Shown: one piece after another, positions 33,445 through 41,945 of the stretch
How the letters are laid out: each line of letters starts with the position of its first letter
Position numbering within the stretch: position 1 is the first letter of the stretch
From: Candidatus Latescibacterota bacterium
GTDB taxonomy: Bacteria; Krumholzibacteriota; Krumholzibacteriia; G020349025
DNA length: 56,912 nucleotides
Direction of reading: 5' to 3'
Assembly: GCA_020349025.1 (NCBI GenBank)
Contig: CP070763.1
Location: forward strand, 1,006,373 to 1,063,284
Notes under the pieces: model-generated
Told to the model about the DNA's origin: nothing
What the model saw: only the letters and a program-made list of their open reading frames with translations
The model's database searches: none
Position numbers and translations under genes: made by a program

Positions 33445-34791
33445 ATGCGCTTGCCTTCGGGGCGCGTGAGCGCGCGCACGGCGCGGCAGTTCTGGATCGC
33501 CGTCGCACTGTGGGGATGTCATGCGGCGCCACTCTTTGCTTGCCCGCTCGGTGACCCACAAACGGCAGCGCAGATCGTGATCACGGAAACCCCGCCCGAC
33601 TGCTGCTACGGTGAGTGGGCCGGGTCGCTGACGGGAACCGTCGCCCACGTCGATTCCGACTCCGCCGTGGTCGTGCTCTATGCCCGCACCGACCGCTACT
33701 ACATCCAGCCGTACGAGGCCTCGCGCCTCGAGCTCGATTGTGCCGGTACCTTCTTCGCACCGACGCATGGGGGCACGCGCTACTGTGCGCTCCTGGTCCG
33801 TCGCGATTGGCAACCCCCCAACGTAATCGCTGATCTGCCGCCCGTCGGGGGACCGGTGCTCGCCGTGGCATGCGCGCCGGACGCGCAGCGTCGCATCGAG
33901 TTCGCCTCTCGCACCTGGATCGTGAAGTCGAGCGGCGGCGTGCCGTTCGGGCCCGGTCCCAACAGCTGGTCCGACGCCAGCGACAACGTCTGGGTGGACG
34001 CGCTCGGACGCCTGCACCTGCGCATCACCCAGCGCGACGGACGTTGGCAGTGCGCCGAGGTGTTCACGCAGGCGTACGTCGGATACGGCAGCTATCGCTT
34101 CGAGGTGGAGGGTGCGATCGACGCCCTACCCCCGGAAGTGGTCTTCGCCGGCTTCTTCTATTCCGACCAGGGGGACGAAGCGGACATCGAGTTCAGCCGT
34201 TGGGGCGAGCCGCAGCGCCTCTCCAATGCCCAGTTCGTGGTGCAACCCGACGCCGTGCATCCGCTGGAGATGCAGCTGACGCAGGCATCGAGCACACACG
34301 AGATCCGCTGGCAACCGGGGCGCATCGATTTCACCAGCTGGGATGGGGAGTGCGCCGTCGCGCCCGCTCCTGCGGCGACATGGAGCTACACCGGCGAGGT
34401 GCCCCGCCCCGACGTGGAGCGCATGCGCTTCAACCTCTGGCTGTTCGAGGGAGCGGCACCGCAGCACGAGGTCGAGGTCGTCGTGCGCGCCTTCAGCGAG
34501 CACACGCCCACCGACGCCGCCACCCGCGTCACGAACCGGCTGCAGCTCGTGGCGCCACGCATCGTGACGGAGCGGCTGGATTACGAGCTCAGCCTGGCAC
34601 AAGCGGGAGCCGTTCGCCTGCGGCTCTTCGACGCGCGCGGGCACGTCGTCGGGCGGCTGCTCGAAGCGCAGCTGAGCGCCGGGGTGCACCGCGGCACCTG
34701 GCAAGGAGCGCGCCTTGCGCGTGGCGTCTACTTTCTGCACCTCGAGTCCGCCCGGGCACGGCGCACGGCTCGGGTTCTCCTCCTGCGCTGA
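33445..34791 (+). CDS. Secreted GH16-like protein with a C-terminal FlgD/sorting-type domain
   Basis: The 448-residue protein has a signal peptide (ARQFWIAVALWGCHAAPLFA). Residues about 150-360 resemble family GH16 glycoside hydrolases: NVWVDALGRLHLRITQRDG, VGYGSYRFEVEG and VVFAGFFYSDQGDEADIEF, containing the catalytic-type Glu245-x-Asp247-x-Glu249 motif, then HEIRWQPGRIDF. The last 75 residues (RLRLFDARGHVVGRL, LARGVYFLHLESA) match the FlgD-like/T9SS-type C-terminal domains used for surface attachment or secretion. GGAGAG precedes the ATG. Activity on a beta-glucan is likely but the substrate is not readable. Confidence 0.75.
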   Translation: MRLPSGRVSARTARQFWIAVALWGCHAAPLFACPLGDPQTAAQIVITETPPDCCYGEWAGSLTGTVAHVDSDSAVVVLYARTDRYYIQPYEASRLELDCAGTFFAPTHGGTRYCALLVRRDWQPPNVIADLPPVGGPVLAVACAPDAQRRIEFASRTWIVKSSGGVPFGPGPNSWSDASDNVWVDALGRLHLRITQRDGRWQCAEVFTQAYVGYGSYRFEVEGAIDALPPEVVFAGFFYSDQGDEADIEFSRWGEPQRLSNAQFVVQPDAVHPLEMQLTQASSTHEIRWQPGRIDFTSWDGECAVAPAPAATWSYTGEVPRPDVERMRFNLWLFEGAAPQHEVEVVVRAFSEHTPTDAATRVTNRLQLVAPRIVTERLDYELSLAQAGAVRLRLFDARGHVVGRLLEAQLSAGVHRGTWQGARLARGVYFLHLESARARRTARVLLLR

Positions 34792-34853
34792 GCGGGGCTC
34801 CGCCAGGCTCCCACCCGCGCCCCCTCCGATGCGCGTAACTCATTGCACTACTA

Positions 34854-34883
34854 TTGACTACGGCTCTCGCCTCAGGGTAGATT
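34854..34883 (+). promoter_or_regulatory. Promoter of the riboflavin operon
   Basis: TTGACT (34854-34859) and TAGATT (34878-34883) are separated by 18 bases. The predicted leader to ribD is only about 30 bases, too short to hold an FMN riboswitch. Confidence 0.62.
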
Positions 34884-34920
34884 GCAGACGAACGCTGGAG
34901 CCGCGGATCGCACTGGGAGC

Positions 34921-36039
34921 ATGACCAGCCTGACAATGGACGACGAGTGCATGAGGCGGGCCGTCGAGCTCGCCGCGCGCGCCTACGGCGAGACCTCTCC
35001 GAACCCCATGGTTGGAGCCGTCTTGACGCAGAATGGTCGCATTGTCGGAGAAGGGTTCCACCGCGCCGCCGGAGAGCCGCACGCCGAGCCGTTGGCGCTG
35101 GCGGCCGCGCGCGCCCGAGCCGTGCAGGGGCGAGGTCGGCTGACGCTCTACGTGAACCTGGAGCCGTGCTGCCACACCGGCCGGACGCCACCCTGCGTGG
35201 ACGCCATCCTGGCGGCGCCGGTCGAGCGCGTGGTGGCGGCGATGCTGGACCCGAATCCGCATGTGGCGGGTCGCGGCGTCGCGCGCCTGCGGCAGCAGCG
35301 GGTGCGCGTCGAGGTCGGCTGCGGCGAGCGCCAGGCGGCAGAGCTGAACCACGTCTTCGTGGCGCGGCAGCGACGCGGGCGCCCGTTCGTGGCGCTCAAG
35401 GTGGCGCTCTCGGCCGACGGTTGCATCGCCGCGCGGGATGGCGCGCGCGTCAAGATCACCGGCGACGTCGCGCGCCGTCACGCGCATCGCCTTCGTGCCG
35501 GGTACGATGCCATCCTCGTGGGTGTGGAGACGCTGGCTCGCGATCGCCCGCTCCTCGATCGCAGGTTGTACGATGGTCCCGGCCGGGCGCCGCGCCGGGT
35601 GGTTCTGGACCCGCACCTGCGCAGCCGTGCCGAATGGCTGTGGCGCCACGGGGCACGCCCGCTGCTCTTCTGTGCCGAGGAGAGCCAACGCAAGGCGCGC
35701 GCTCTCGAAGCCGAGGCCGAGATCGTGACGCTGCCGTACGACGGCACGCGTTTCGACCTGCATGCGCTGGCGCGCGAGCTCGAACGCCTGCAGCTCTGGA
35801 GCGTCTTGGTGGAGGGGGGAGCGCGCACGCACGCGGCCTTTCTCGACGCGGGCGTGTGGGACCGCATGCTCCTGTACCGCAACCGGTCGTACGCGCTGCA
35901 GGGGCTGGAGTGGCACGCCGCGGACGCTTGGAGGCGCGAGCGGCAGAATGCCAAGCGCGTCGAAGTCACGACGCTCGGCGGCGATACGCTCGAGGTGTTC
36001 GCGCATCCGGAGAGCGTGTGGCTGCCAGGAGAGCGCTGA
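34921..36039 (+). CDS. ribD: Bifunctional riboflavin deaminase/reductase RibD
   Basis: The 372-residue enzyme deaminates and then reduces the pyrimidine intermediate in riboflavin synthesis. The N-terminal deaminase has the zinc site His54-Ala-Glu56 (GEPHAEPLAL) and EPCCHTGRTPPC. The C-terminal reductase begins at FVALKVALSADGCIA and includes TGDVARRHAHRLRAGYDAILVG (split) and LVEGGARTHAAFL. Length is normal for the fusion. The ATG at 34921 has only a close GGGAG; an in-frame ATG at 34936 is the alternative. It leads the order ribD-ribE-ribBA-ribH-nusB. Confidence 0.93.
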   Translation: MTSLTMDDECMRRAVELAARAYGETSPNPMVGAVLTQNGRIVGEGFHRAAGEPHAEPLALAAARARAVQGRGRLTLYVNLEPCCHTGRTPPCVDAILAAPVERVVAAMLDPNPHVAGRGVARLRQQRVRVEVGCGERQAAELNHVFVARQRRGRPFVALKVALSADGCIAARDGARVKITGDVARRHAHRLRAGYDAILVGVETLARDRPLLDRRLYDGPGRAPRRVVLDPHLRSRAEWLWRHGARPLLFCAEESQRKARALEAEAEIVTLPYDGTRFDLHALARELERLQLWSVLVEGGARTHAAFLDAGVWDRMLLYRNRSYALQGLEWHAADAWRRERQNAKRVEVTTLGGDTLEVFAHPESVWLPGER

Positions 36040-36048
36040 AGGAGAGGC

Positions 36049-36696
36049 ATGTTCACCGGCATCATCGAAGAGGTGGGCTGCGTGCGCGCGGTCACGCCGC
36101 AACAGAACGGTGTGGAGCTGCAGATTGACGCCAGCCGGGTCGCCGGCGATCTGGCGCCCGGAGCGAGCATCGCCGTCGACGGAGTCTGTCAGACCGTCCT
36201 CGATGCCGACGCACGCGGCTTCCGCGTTGCGGCGGAAGCGGAGACGCTCCGCGTGACCTCGCTCGGCGCACTGCGCACCGGGTCGCGCGTGAACCTGGAG
36301 CGCGCGCTCGCGGTCGGCGGACGTTTGGATGGACACCTCGTGCTCGGACACGTGGATGGTCGCGCGCGTATCGTCGGCATGCGGCGCGACGCACGCACTC
36401 ACGTCCTGGAACTCGAGGTGTCGCTGGAGCTGCGACCGTACGTCGTGGCCAAGGGGTGCATCGCCGTCGATGGCGTCAGCCTCACGGTGGGTCCGCGCGT
36501 CGATGCCGGCCGCTTCGAGCTCTACCTGATCCCGTACACTTGGGAGCACACGACGCTACACGAACGCCGCGTCGGCGACCGTGTCAACGTCGAAACCGAC
36601 GTCTTGGCACGGTACGTGGTCCACCTGTTGCGGGGGAAGCCGGAGCGTTCCGACCTGACGTGGGAGAATCTCCAGCGCGCTTTTGGAGGCCCGTGA
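36049..36696 (+). CDS. ribE: Riboflavin synthase alpha chain
   Basis: The 215-residue enzyme dismutates two lumazines to riboflavin. MFTGIIEEVG is the family N-terminus. The two tandem lumazine-binding repeats are recognisable by VDGVCQTVLDAD and VDGVSLTVGPR, each followed by an R-V-N-x-E type strand (GSRVNLERAL, GDRVNVETDVLARYV). AAGGAGAGGC precedes the ATG. Its stop overlaps the next ATG (TGATG). Confidence 0.95.
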   Translation: MFTGIIEEVGCVRAVTPQQNGVELQIDASRVAGDLAPGASIAVDGVCQTVLDADARGFRVAAEAETLRVTSLGALRTGSRVNLERALAVGGRLDGHLVLGHVDGRARIVGMRRDARTHVLELEVSLELRPYVVAKGCIAVDGVSLTVGPRVDAGRFELYLIPYTWEHTTLHERRVGDRVNVETDVLARYVVHLLRGKPERSDLTWENLQRAFGGP

Positions 36697-37904
36697 TGAG
36701 CGACTTCGATCGAGTCGAGAACGCGATCCAGGAGATCCGTGCGGGGCGCATCGTTGTCGTCGTCGATGACGAGGACCGCGAGAACGAGGGGGATATGGTT
36801 CTGGCGGCCGAGAAGGTGACGCCGGAGCATGTGAACTTCCTGAGCAAGCACGCGCGCGGACTGATTTGCGTCTCGACGGTGCCGTCGCGATTGGACGAGC
36901 TCCACCTCAGTCTCATGTCGCCCGAGAACACCTCTCTGCACGGCACCCCCTTCACCGTCTCGGTCGACTACCGCCACGGCACCAGCACCGGGATCTCGGC
37001 TCATGATCGCTGCGAGACGATTCGTGCCTTCACGCGGCCGGAGACGCGCCCCGAGGATCTCGCACGCCCCGGCCACGTCTTCCCGTTGCGCGCGGTGGAG
37101 GGGGGTGTGCTACGACGTGCGGGTCATACGGAGGCTGCGGTCGACCTGGCACGCCTCGCGGGGCTCTACCCGGCCGGCGTCGTCTGTGAGGTCATGGACG
37201 AGGATGGCAGCATGGCGCGGGTGCCGCGACTGCGGCAGGTCGCCACAGAGTTCAGCATGACGATGATCTCGGTGCGCGATCTCATCGCCTACAGGCGGCG
37301 CAGCGAGAAGCTGGTGCAACGCGTCGCTTCGGCGTCGCTTCCAACCCGTTACGGCGAGTTCGACATCCACATCTATCAGGCGGCCTACGAGGAGGCGACG
37401 CACGCAGCGGTCGTGTGTGGGGCTCCGCACCTTGATCCACAGCCGCTCGTGCGCGTGCACTCCCAATGTCTCACCGGCGACATCTTCGCCTCCGAGCGCT
37501 GCGACTGCGGGCTGCAGCGTGAGTACGCGCTGCGTCAGATCGCGGCGTATGGACATGGGGTCTTCCTCTACATGAGCCAGGAGGGGCGTGGCATCGGCCT
37601 GGCGAACAAGATCCGCGCTTACCACCTGCAGGACGCGCACGGCCTCGACACCGTCGAGGCCAACCGCAAGCTCGGGTTTCCGGCGGACAAGCGCGACTAC
37701 GGAATCGGCGCACAGATTCTCGTCGACCTCGGCCTGCGCCGGATCCGCATTCTGACCAACAACCCGAAGAAGCTGGTCGGCGTGAGCGGCTACGGGCTCG
37801 AAGTGATGGAGCGCGTGCCGATCCAGATGCCCGCGAGCGCGCGCAACCGCGACTACCTCGCGACCAAGCGCGACAAGCTCGGGCACATGCTCGAAGACCT
37901 GTGA
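36696..37904 (+). CDS. ribBA: Bifunctional DHBP synthase/GTP cyclohydrolase II (RibBA)
   Basis: The 402-residue protein makes both riboflavin precursors. The N-terminal DHBP synthase has DDEDRENEGDMV and RHGTSTGISAHDR. The C-terminal cyclohydrolase II starts near residue 210 and has the zinc cysteines in CLTGDIFASERCDCG and the active-site SQEGRGIGLANKI. Length matches RibBA of many bacteria. GGAGG lies seven bases before the ATG at 36696, which overlaps the ribE stop by one base. It ends 17 bases before ribH. Confidence 0.95.
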   Translation: MSDFDRVENAIQEIRAGRIVVVVDDEDRENEGDMVLAAEKVTPEHVNFLSKHARGLICVSTVPSRLDELHLSLMSPENTSLHGTPFTVSVDYRHGTSTGISAHDRCETIRAFTRPETRPEDLARPGHVFPLRAVEGGVLRRAGHTEAAVDLARLAGLYPAGVVCEVMDEDGSMARVPRLRQVATEFSMTMISVRDLIAYRRRSEKLVQRVASASLPTRYGEFDIHIYQAAYEEATHAAVVCGAPHLDPQPLVRVHSQCLTGDIFASERCDCGLQREYALRQIAAYGHGVFLYMSQEGRGIGLANKIRAYHLQDAHGLDTVEANRKLGFPADKRDYGIGAQILVDLGLRRIRILTNNPKKLVGVSGYGLEVMERVPIQMPASARNRDYLATKRDKLGHMLEDL

Positions 37905-37921
37905 CTGGAGGAGGCTGAAGG

Positions 37922-38398
37922 ATGCCCCGATACCATGAAGGTCGTCTCGACGCACGCGACATGCGCGTCGCACTCGTTGTGGCGCGTTTCAACGAGCTCT
38001 TCACGGAGAAGCTGTTGCAGGGAGCTCTCGATTGCTTGACGCGGCACGGCGCGGCCGACGACGCCGTGCACGTGGTGCGTGTTCCAGGCAGCTTCGAGGT
38101 TCCGCTCGCCGCCAAGACGCTGGCCGCGAGTGGCAACTTCGACGCCGTCGTCTGCCTGGCTGCCGTGATCCGTGGCGCCACGCCACACTTTGATCTGGTT
38201 GCGGGTCAGGTGACGCGCGGCGTGGCACAGGCGGCGCTCGACTCCGGTGTCCCGGTGACGTTCGGGATCTTGTCGACCGACACCCTGGAGCAAGCCGTGG
38301 AGCGCTCCGGGACGAAGGCGGGGAACAAGGGATGGGACGCTGCACTGGCCGCAGTCGAGATGGTCAACGTGATGCGCGACCTGAAGAGTGAAAGGTAA
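37922..38398 (+). CDS. ribH: 6,7-dimethyl-8-ribityllumazine synthase
   Basis: The 158-residue enzyme condenses DHBP with the ribitylamino-pyrimidine. VARFNELFTEKLLQGAL, VPGSFEVPLAAKTLA and AAVIRGATPHFDLVAGQV (with the catalytic His) are diagnostic, followed by PVTFGILSTDTLEQA and a C-terminal helix. Length matches the icosahedral family. GGAGGAGG and AAGGA precede the ATG. nusB follows five bases later, the usual order. Confidence 0.95.
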   Translation: MPRYHEGRLDARDMRVALVVARFNELFTEKLLQGALDCLTRHGAADDAVHVVRVPGSFEVPLAAKTLAASGNFDAVVCLAAVIRGATPHFDLVAGQVTRGVAQAALDSGVPVTFGILSTDTLEQAVERSGTKAGNKGWDAALAAVEMVNVMRDLKSER

Positions 38399-38403
38399 CC
38401 AGC

Positions 38404-38925
38404 GTGAGCGATCGCCGTCTCGCACGCGAGATCGTCGTGCAGTCGCTGTACGAAATGGCCCAAAGCGGTGTGGCGTGGAAACGCGCCCTCGACGCCAACG
38501 TCGAGCGCCGTGAGGCGCGCCCCGCCGCTGCGGAGTACGCCGAGCGCCTCTTGCGCGAGATTGATGCCAAGCGTGAGGAGATCAGCGCCTGCGTGGAGCA
38601 GGCGCTGACGCACTGGTCGCTCGAGCGCCTGGCGCTGGTCGATCGCTGTGTGCTCGAGATGGCTGCCACGGAGATCCTACATTTTGCCGACGTCCCCACC
38701 GCCGTGGCGATCGACGAGGCCGTGTCGATCGTGCACAAGTTCGGGGCAGCCGAGAGCGGTGCGTTCGTGAACGGCGTGCTCGATCGCATTGCTCGCGATG
38801 CCGCCGGGACGTCCGGCCCGACGGATGGTTCGTTGCGAGCCACGCCCTCGGCCGCGGCCTCCACACCTTCCAGCGGCGAGTCGAAGGCGCCGGCGCGGCG
38901 GAGGCGAAGCGGTCGCCGTGACTAG
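38404..38925 (+). CDS. nusB: Transcription antitermination protein NusB
   Basis: The 173-residue protein has the all-helical NusB fold (RRLAREIVVQSLYEM, LALVDRCVLEMAATEIL, VPTAVAIDEAVSIVHKFG, AFVNGVLDRIA). With NusE it binds boxA RNA in rRNA antitermination. The C-terminus carries about 40 extra Ser/Ala- and Arg-rich residues not found in most NusB. AAGGTAA precedes the GTG. Its end overlaps the methyltransferase start by eight bases. Confidence 0.9.
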   Translation: MSDRRLAREIVVQSLYEMAQSGVAWKRALDANVERREARPAAAEYAERLLREIDAKREEISACVEQALTHWSLERLALVDRCVLEMAATEILHFADVPTAVAIDEAVSIVHKFGAAESGAFVNGVLDRIARDAAGTSGPTDGSLRATPSAAASTPSSGESKAPARRRRSGRRD

Positions 38926-39700
38926 GAGCTCTGAAAAGCACCACTGGGAACGTTTCTGGTCCGCGTCGGAGCAGATCGAGGACGTCTACGATACGGATGG
39001 TCGCGTGGTCGACGCGCTCCTGGTCGATCTGGACCCGGCTGGTGCCCGCGTTCTCGAGGTGGGTGCGGGTTCCGGTCGCGACAGCCTGCAGCTGCAACGT
39101 CTTGGCGCCGAGGTCTGGGTGGTCGACTACACGCCACGCGCCCTGCAGCTGGTGACAGACCAACCCGGCGGCATGCACCTGCCGCGCGTGTGCGGTGATG
39201 CCTTCCGGCTGCCCTTCGCCGACGCCAGCTTCCACGCCGTCTTCCACCAGGGGCTCCTCGAACACTTCCGCAACCCGCTCGATCTCCTGCGGGAGAACGC
39301 GCGCGTCCTGAGGCCGGGTGGTGTCGTGCTCGTGGACGTGCCACAGCGCTGGCACTACTACACTCCCATGAAGCACCTGCTGATCGCCATGGACCGCTGG
39401 TTCGCGGGGTGGGAAACGGAGTACAGCATTGGTGAGCTGCGCGACATGCTCACCCGCGTCGGCCTGCAACCGGTCCATTCCTACGGCGACTGGTGTGTTC
39501 CGAACCTCTTCTATCGTGTCATGCGTCGCGCCCTGCTGCGCACCGGGGTCCGCTTGCCGCTGCAGCCGCAGATGCCGATCCTCGGAGGGGTGCTGCAGCG
39601 ACTGCGCAGCGCGCTTGCAACCACGCGTTTGCCACTCTACACGGGTATGAACATCGGATGTCTGGCGCGCAAGGTTGCGCCCGATGAAACGACGGCGTAG
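38918..39700 (+). CDS. Class I SAM-dependent methyltransferase
   Basis: The 260-residue protein is a class I SAM methyltransferase. Motif I VLEVGAGSGRDSLQL is near residues 45-60, and the acidic loop VVDYTPRAL and the post-motif FHQGLLEHFRNPLDLLREN follow. VLRPGGVVLVDVP is the typical beta-4/5 segment. The C-terminal third is a lid of unclear specificity (WETEYSIGELRDMLTRVG). It overlaps nusB by eight bases and the next glycosyltransferase by 17. Those partners suggest a sugar or lipid-linked acceptor, but the substrate is not shown by sequence. Confidence 0.82.
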   Translation: MTRSSEKHHWERFWSASEQIEDVYDTDGRVVDALLVDLDPAGARVLEVGAGSGRDSLQLQRLGAEVWVVDYTPRALQLVTDQPGGMHLPRVCGDAFRLPFADASFHAVFHQGLLEHFRNPLDLLRENARVLRPGGVVLVDVPQRWHYYTPMKHLLIAMDRWFAGWETEYSIGELRDMLTRVGLQPVHSYGDWCVPNLFYRVMRRALLRTGVRLPLQPQMPILGGVLQRLRSALATTRLPLYTGMNIGCLARKVAPDETTA

Positions 39701-40826
39701 GAGGGATCCTCTGCGCATTCTCCTGCTCAACTGGCGCGACCTGGAGAGCCCCTGGGCGGGCGGCGCCGAGGTGCACATCCACGCGATCGCCGAACGTCTC
39801 GTGCGCGCCGGCCACGACGTGCTGCTGCTGACTTCGCGCTTCCCCGCTTGTGAAGTGGAGACGACCATCCGCGGTGTACGCGTGCGTCGGCACGGAAGCT
39901 GGTGGAACGCAAACTTCGCGCTCTATCGCGAAGCAGTGCGCGAGCTGCGCCGTCAGCGCTACGACGTCGTCGTCGAGGACGTGAACAAGATCCCCTTCTT
40001 CACGCCCTTGGGACAGCGACTCCCGACCGTCGTGTACGTGCCGCATCTATTCGGTGCCACGGTCTTCCGCGAGACCAACCCGCTCTTTGCCACCTACGTG
40101 TGGCTGATGGAACGTCCCATGCGGCGGGTCTATCGACGCGCGCGTTGGATCGCCATCAGCGAGAGCACGCGCGACGACCTGGTGGCGCGCGGCATCCCCG
40201 CGTCGCGCGTCGACGTTGTCCACTGTGGTCTCGACATCGAAAGCTACCAGCTGGAGAATGCGCCGGCGCGCGACCCGTACCCGTCGCTGGTGCACCTGGG
40301 ACGGCTCATGCGCTACAAGAGCGTCGACGTCGCGCTGCGCGCGATGGCGATCGTGCTACAGTCGCAGCCGCACGCTCGTCTGCGCATCGTGGGGGACGGT
40401 CCGGATGAGGGGCGGTTGCGCAAGCGGGTCCACGAGCTCGGCATCGGTGAGGCGGTTGAGTTCTGCGGTTACCGGACGCACGCCGAGAAGGTCCAGCTCC
40501 TGTGGAGGAGCCGCGTGGCGCTCAACCCGAGTCCCAAGGAGGGGTGGGGGCTGACGGTGGTCGAAGCCAACGCCTGCGGCGTGCCGGTGGTGGCGAGCCG
40601 TGCTCCTGGCCTGGTCGACTCGGTGCGGCACGGCGAGACCGGCACCCTGGTCCCGTACGGAGACGCCGCCGCCTTCGCCGCCGCGGCGCTGCATCTGCTC
40701 GAAAACGACGTCGAACGCCAGCGCTACGCGGCCCGCGCCCAGGCGTGGGCGCGCACCTTCGACTGGGACGACGCCGCCCTCCAGACGGAACAAATCGTGC
40801 GCCGGACTGTAGAGGAGGGTGTTTGA
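39684..40826 (+). CDS. Glycosyltransferase family 4
   Basis: The 380-residue GT-B protein starts LRILLLNWRDLESPWAGGAE (acceptor half, split) and has PHLFGATVFRETNPLF. The donor half has VHLGRLMRYKSVDVALRAM, VGDGPDEGRLRK and the nucleotide-sugar motif PSPKEGWGLTVVEANACGVP. Specificity is not readable. The ATG at 39684 overlaps the methyltransferase by 17 bases, and ends the rib-nusB transcription unit. Confidence 0.85.
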   Translation: MKRRRRRDPLRILLLNWRDLESPWAGGAEVHIHAIAERLVRAGHDVLLLTSRFPACEVETTIRGVRVRRHGSWWNANFALYREAVRELRRQRYDVVVEDVNKIPFFTPLGQRLPTVVYVPHLFGATVFRETNPLFATYVWLMERPMRRVYRRARWIAISESTRDDLVARGIPASRVDVVHCGLDIESYQLENAPARDPYPSLVHLGRLMRYKSVDVALRAMAIVLQSQPHARLRIVGDGPDEGRLRKRVHELGIGEAVEFCGYRTHAEKVQLLWRSRVALNPSPKEGWGLTVVEANACGVPVVASRAPGLVDSVRHGETGTLVPYGDAAAFAAAALHLLENDVERQRYAARAQAWARTFDWDDAALQTEQIVRRTVEEGV

Positions 40827-40862
40827 AGCGCTTCCCCACGTCAGGGCCGGCGACGGCTGAAC

Positions 40863-40891
40863 TTGTCAACCTGTGAGGGCGGTCCTAGAAT
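40863..40891 (+). promoter_or_regulatory. Promoter giving a possible leaderless start
   Basis: TTGTCA (40863-40868) and TAGAAT (40886-40891) have a 17-base spacer. Transcription would start about seven bases later, exactly at the ATG at 40898. Confidence 0.55.
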
Positions 40892-40897
40892 CCCGCA

Positions 40898-41923
40898 ATG
40901 CCCGCGCGCGCACAGACGCGAGCCGCGGCGTTGGAGCGCCGTTCGGCGCCTGGCGGCTGGCGTCTGCTGGTCGTCAAGATCACCATTTCCACCGCCCTCC
41001 TGTGGCTGATTCTGCGCCGTTTCGAGTTCCAGGATCTCAAGTCGCAGATCCTGCAAACCGATCCGCAGGCACTGCTTCTGCCGTTCGCCATCGTGCTCGC
41101 AAGCAACCTGCTCGGCGGCTTGCAGTGGAGCTGGCTGGTTCGGACCGCGGGGGTTCTGGTGGCGCTCGGGCGACTCATCGGACTCTATTTCACCGGGCTC
41201 TTCTTCAATCACTTCGGGGTCGGAAATCTCGGCGGGGACGTGTACAAGATCTACAGCCTGGGGCGCAGCGAAGGAGCCTTCGGGCGCGTCGCCGGCGCAA
41301 CCATCGTGGACCGTGTCGTCGGAGCGGCGGCGCTTTGCTCGCTGGCCCTCGTCGCCGCCTGCGTCGCGCTCGCACGGGGCGAGATGCCGCTGCCGCTCGT
41401 TCTCGTCATCCTCGTGTTCAGTGGACTGGTCACGAGCTTTGCGGGCCTCGTCCTGCACGGAGCGTGGGGCGAGGGGATCGAGGGCTGGCTCGCGGGTTTG
41501 AGATGGGAGGCAGTGACATCGCGGCTCTCCAGACTGGTGGGATACCTGCGCGAGTATCGCGAGCGCACCGCGGTTCTCAATACCACATTCGTCCTCTCGC
41601 TCCTGATCCAGTCAGCGCGCGTTCTGGCGCACTACTTCGTCGCGGTGGCCATGGGGTGGACGATGCACCCCTCCGACCTCGCCAAGTTCTTCCTGGTCAT
41701 CCCGATTCTGGGGCTGGTGATCGCGCTGCCGATCTCGATTGGCGGCTGGGGGGTGCGCGAGTGGGCCGGCGTCATGCTCTTTGCACCGCTTGGGCGCGAC
41801 GGCGAGGAGTCGGTGACGCTCTTGGCGCTGACCGCAAGCCTGACGTTCGTCGTCAGTCTCGGCGGCGGGATCTTCTTCCTCGTCGCCGGTTGGCCGCGGC
41901 GATCGCGACCGGAGCCGACGTGA
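40898..41923 (+). CDS. Flippase-like membrane protein (lysylphosphatidylglycerol synthase TM family)
   Basis: The 341-residue protein has about eight hydrophobic segments (ITISTALLWLILRRF, LLLPFAIVLASNLLGGLQW and others). It shows the hallmarks of the UPF0104/LPG-synthase transmembrane family: GLFFNHFGVGNLGGDVYK near residue 110 and PISIGGWGVREWAG near 280. Members often sit in glycan clusters, where lipid flipping is proposed but not settled. No ribosome-binding site is visible before the ATG, consistent with a leaderless message. It opens the large plus-strand glycan cluster. Confidence 0.8.
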   Translation: MPARAQTRAAALERRSAPGGWRLLVVKITISTALLWLILRRFEFQDLKSQILQTDPQALLLPFAIVLASNLLGGLQWSWLVRTAGVLVALGRLIGLYFTGLFFNHFGVGNLGGDVYKIYSLGRSEGAFGRVAGATIVDRVVGAAALCSLALVAACVALARGEMPLPLVLVILVFSGLVTSFAGLVLHGAWGEGIEGWLAGLRWEAVTSRLSRLVGYLREYRERTAVLNTTFVLSLLIQSARVLAHYFVAVAMGWTMHPSDLAKFFLVIPILGLVIALPISIGGWGVREWAGVMLFAPLGRDGEESVTLLALTASLTFVVSLGGGIFFLVAGWPRRSRPEPT

Positions 41924-41945
41924 GTCTCGTGCAGGGGAGGCGGCG

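Noticed and set aside
34792..34920. FMN riboswitch before ribD
   Set aside because: None of the conserved FMN-aptamer blocks is seen, and the likely promoter leaves only about 30 bases of leader.
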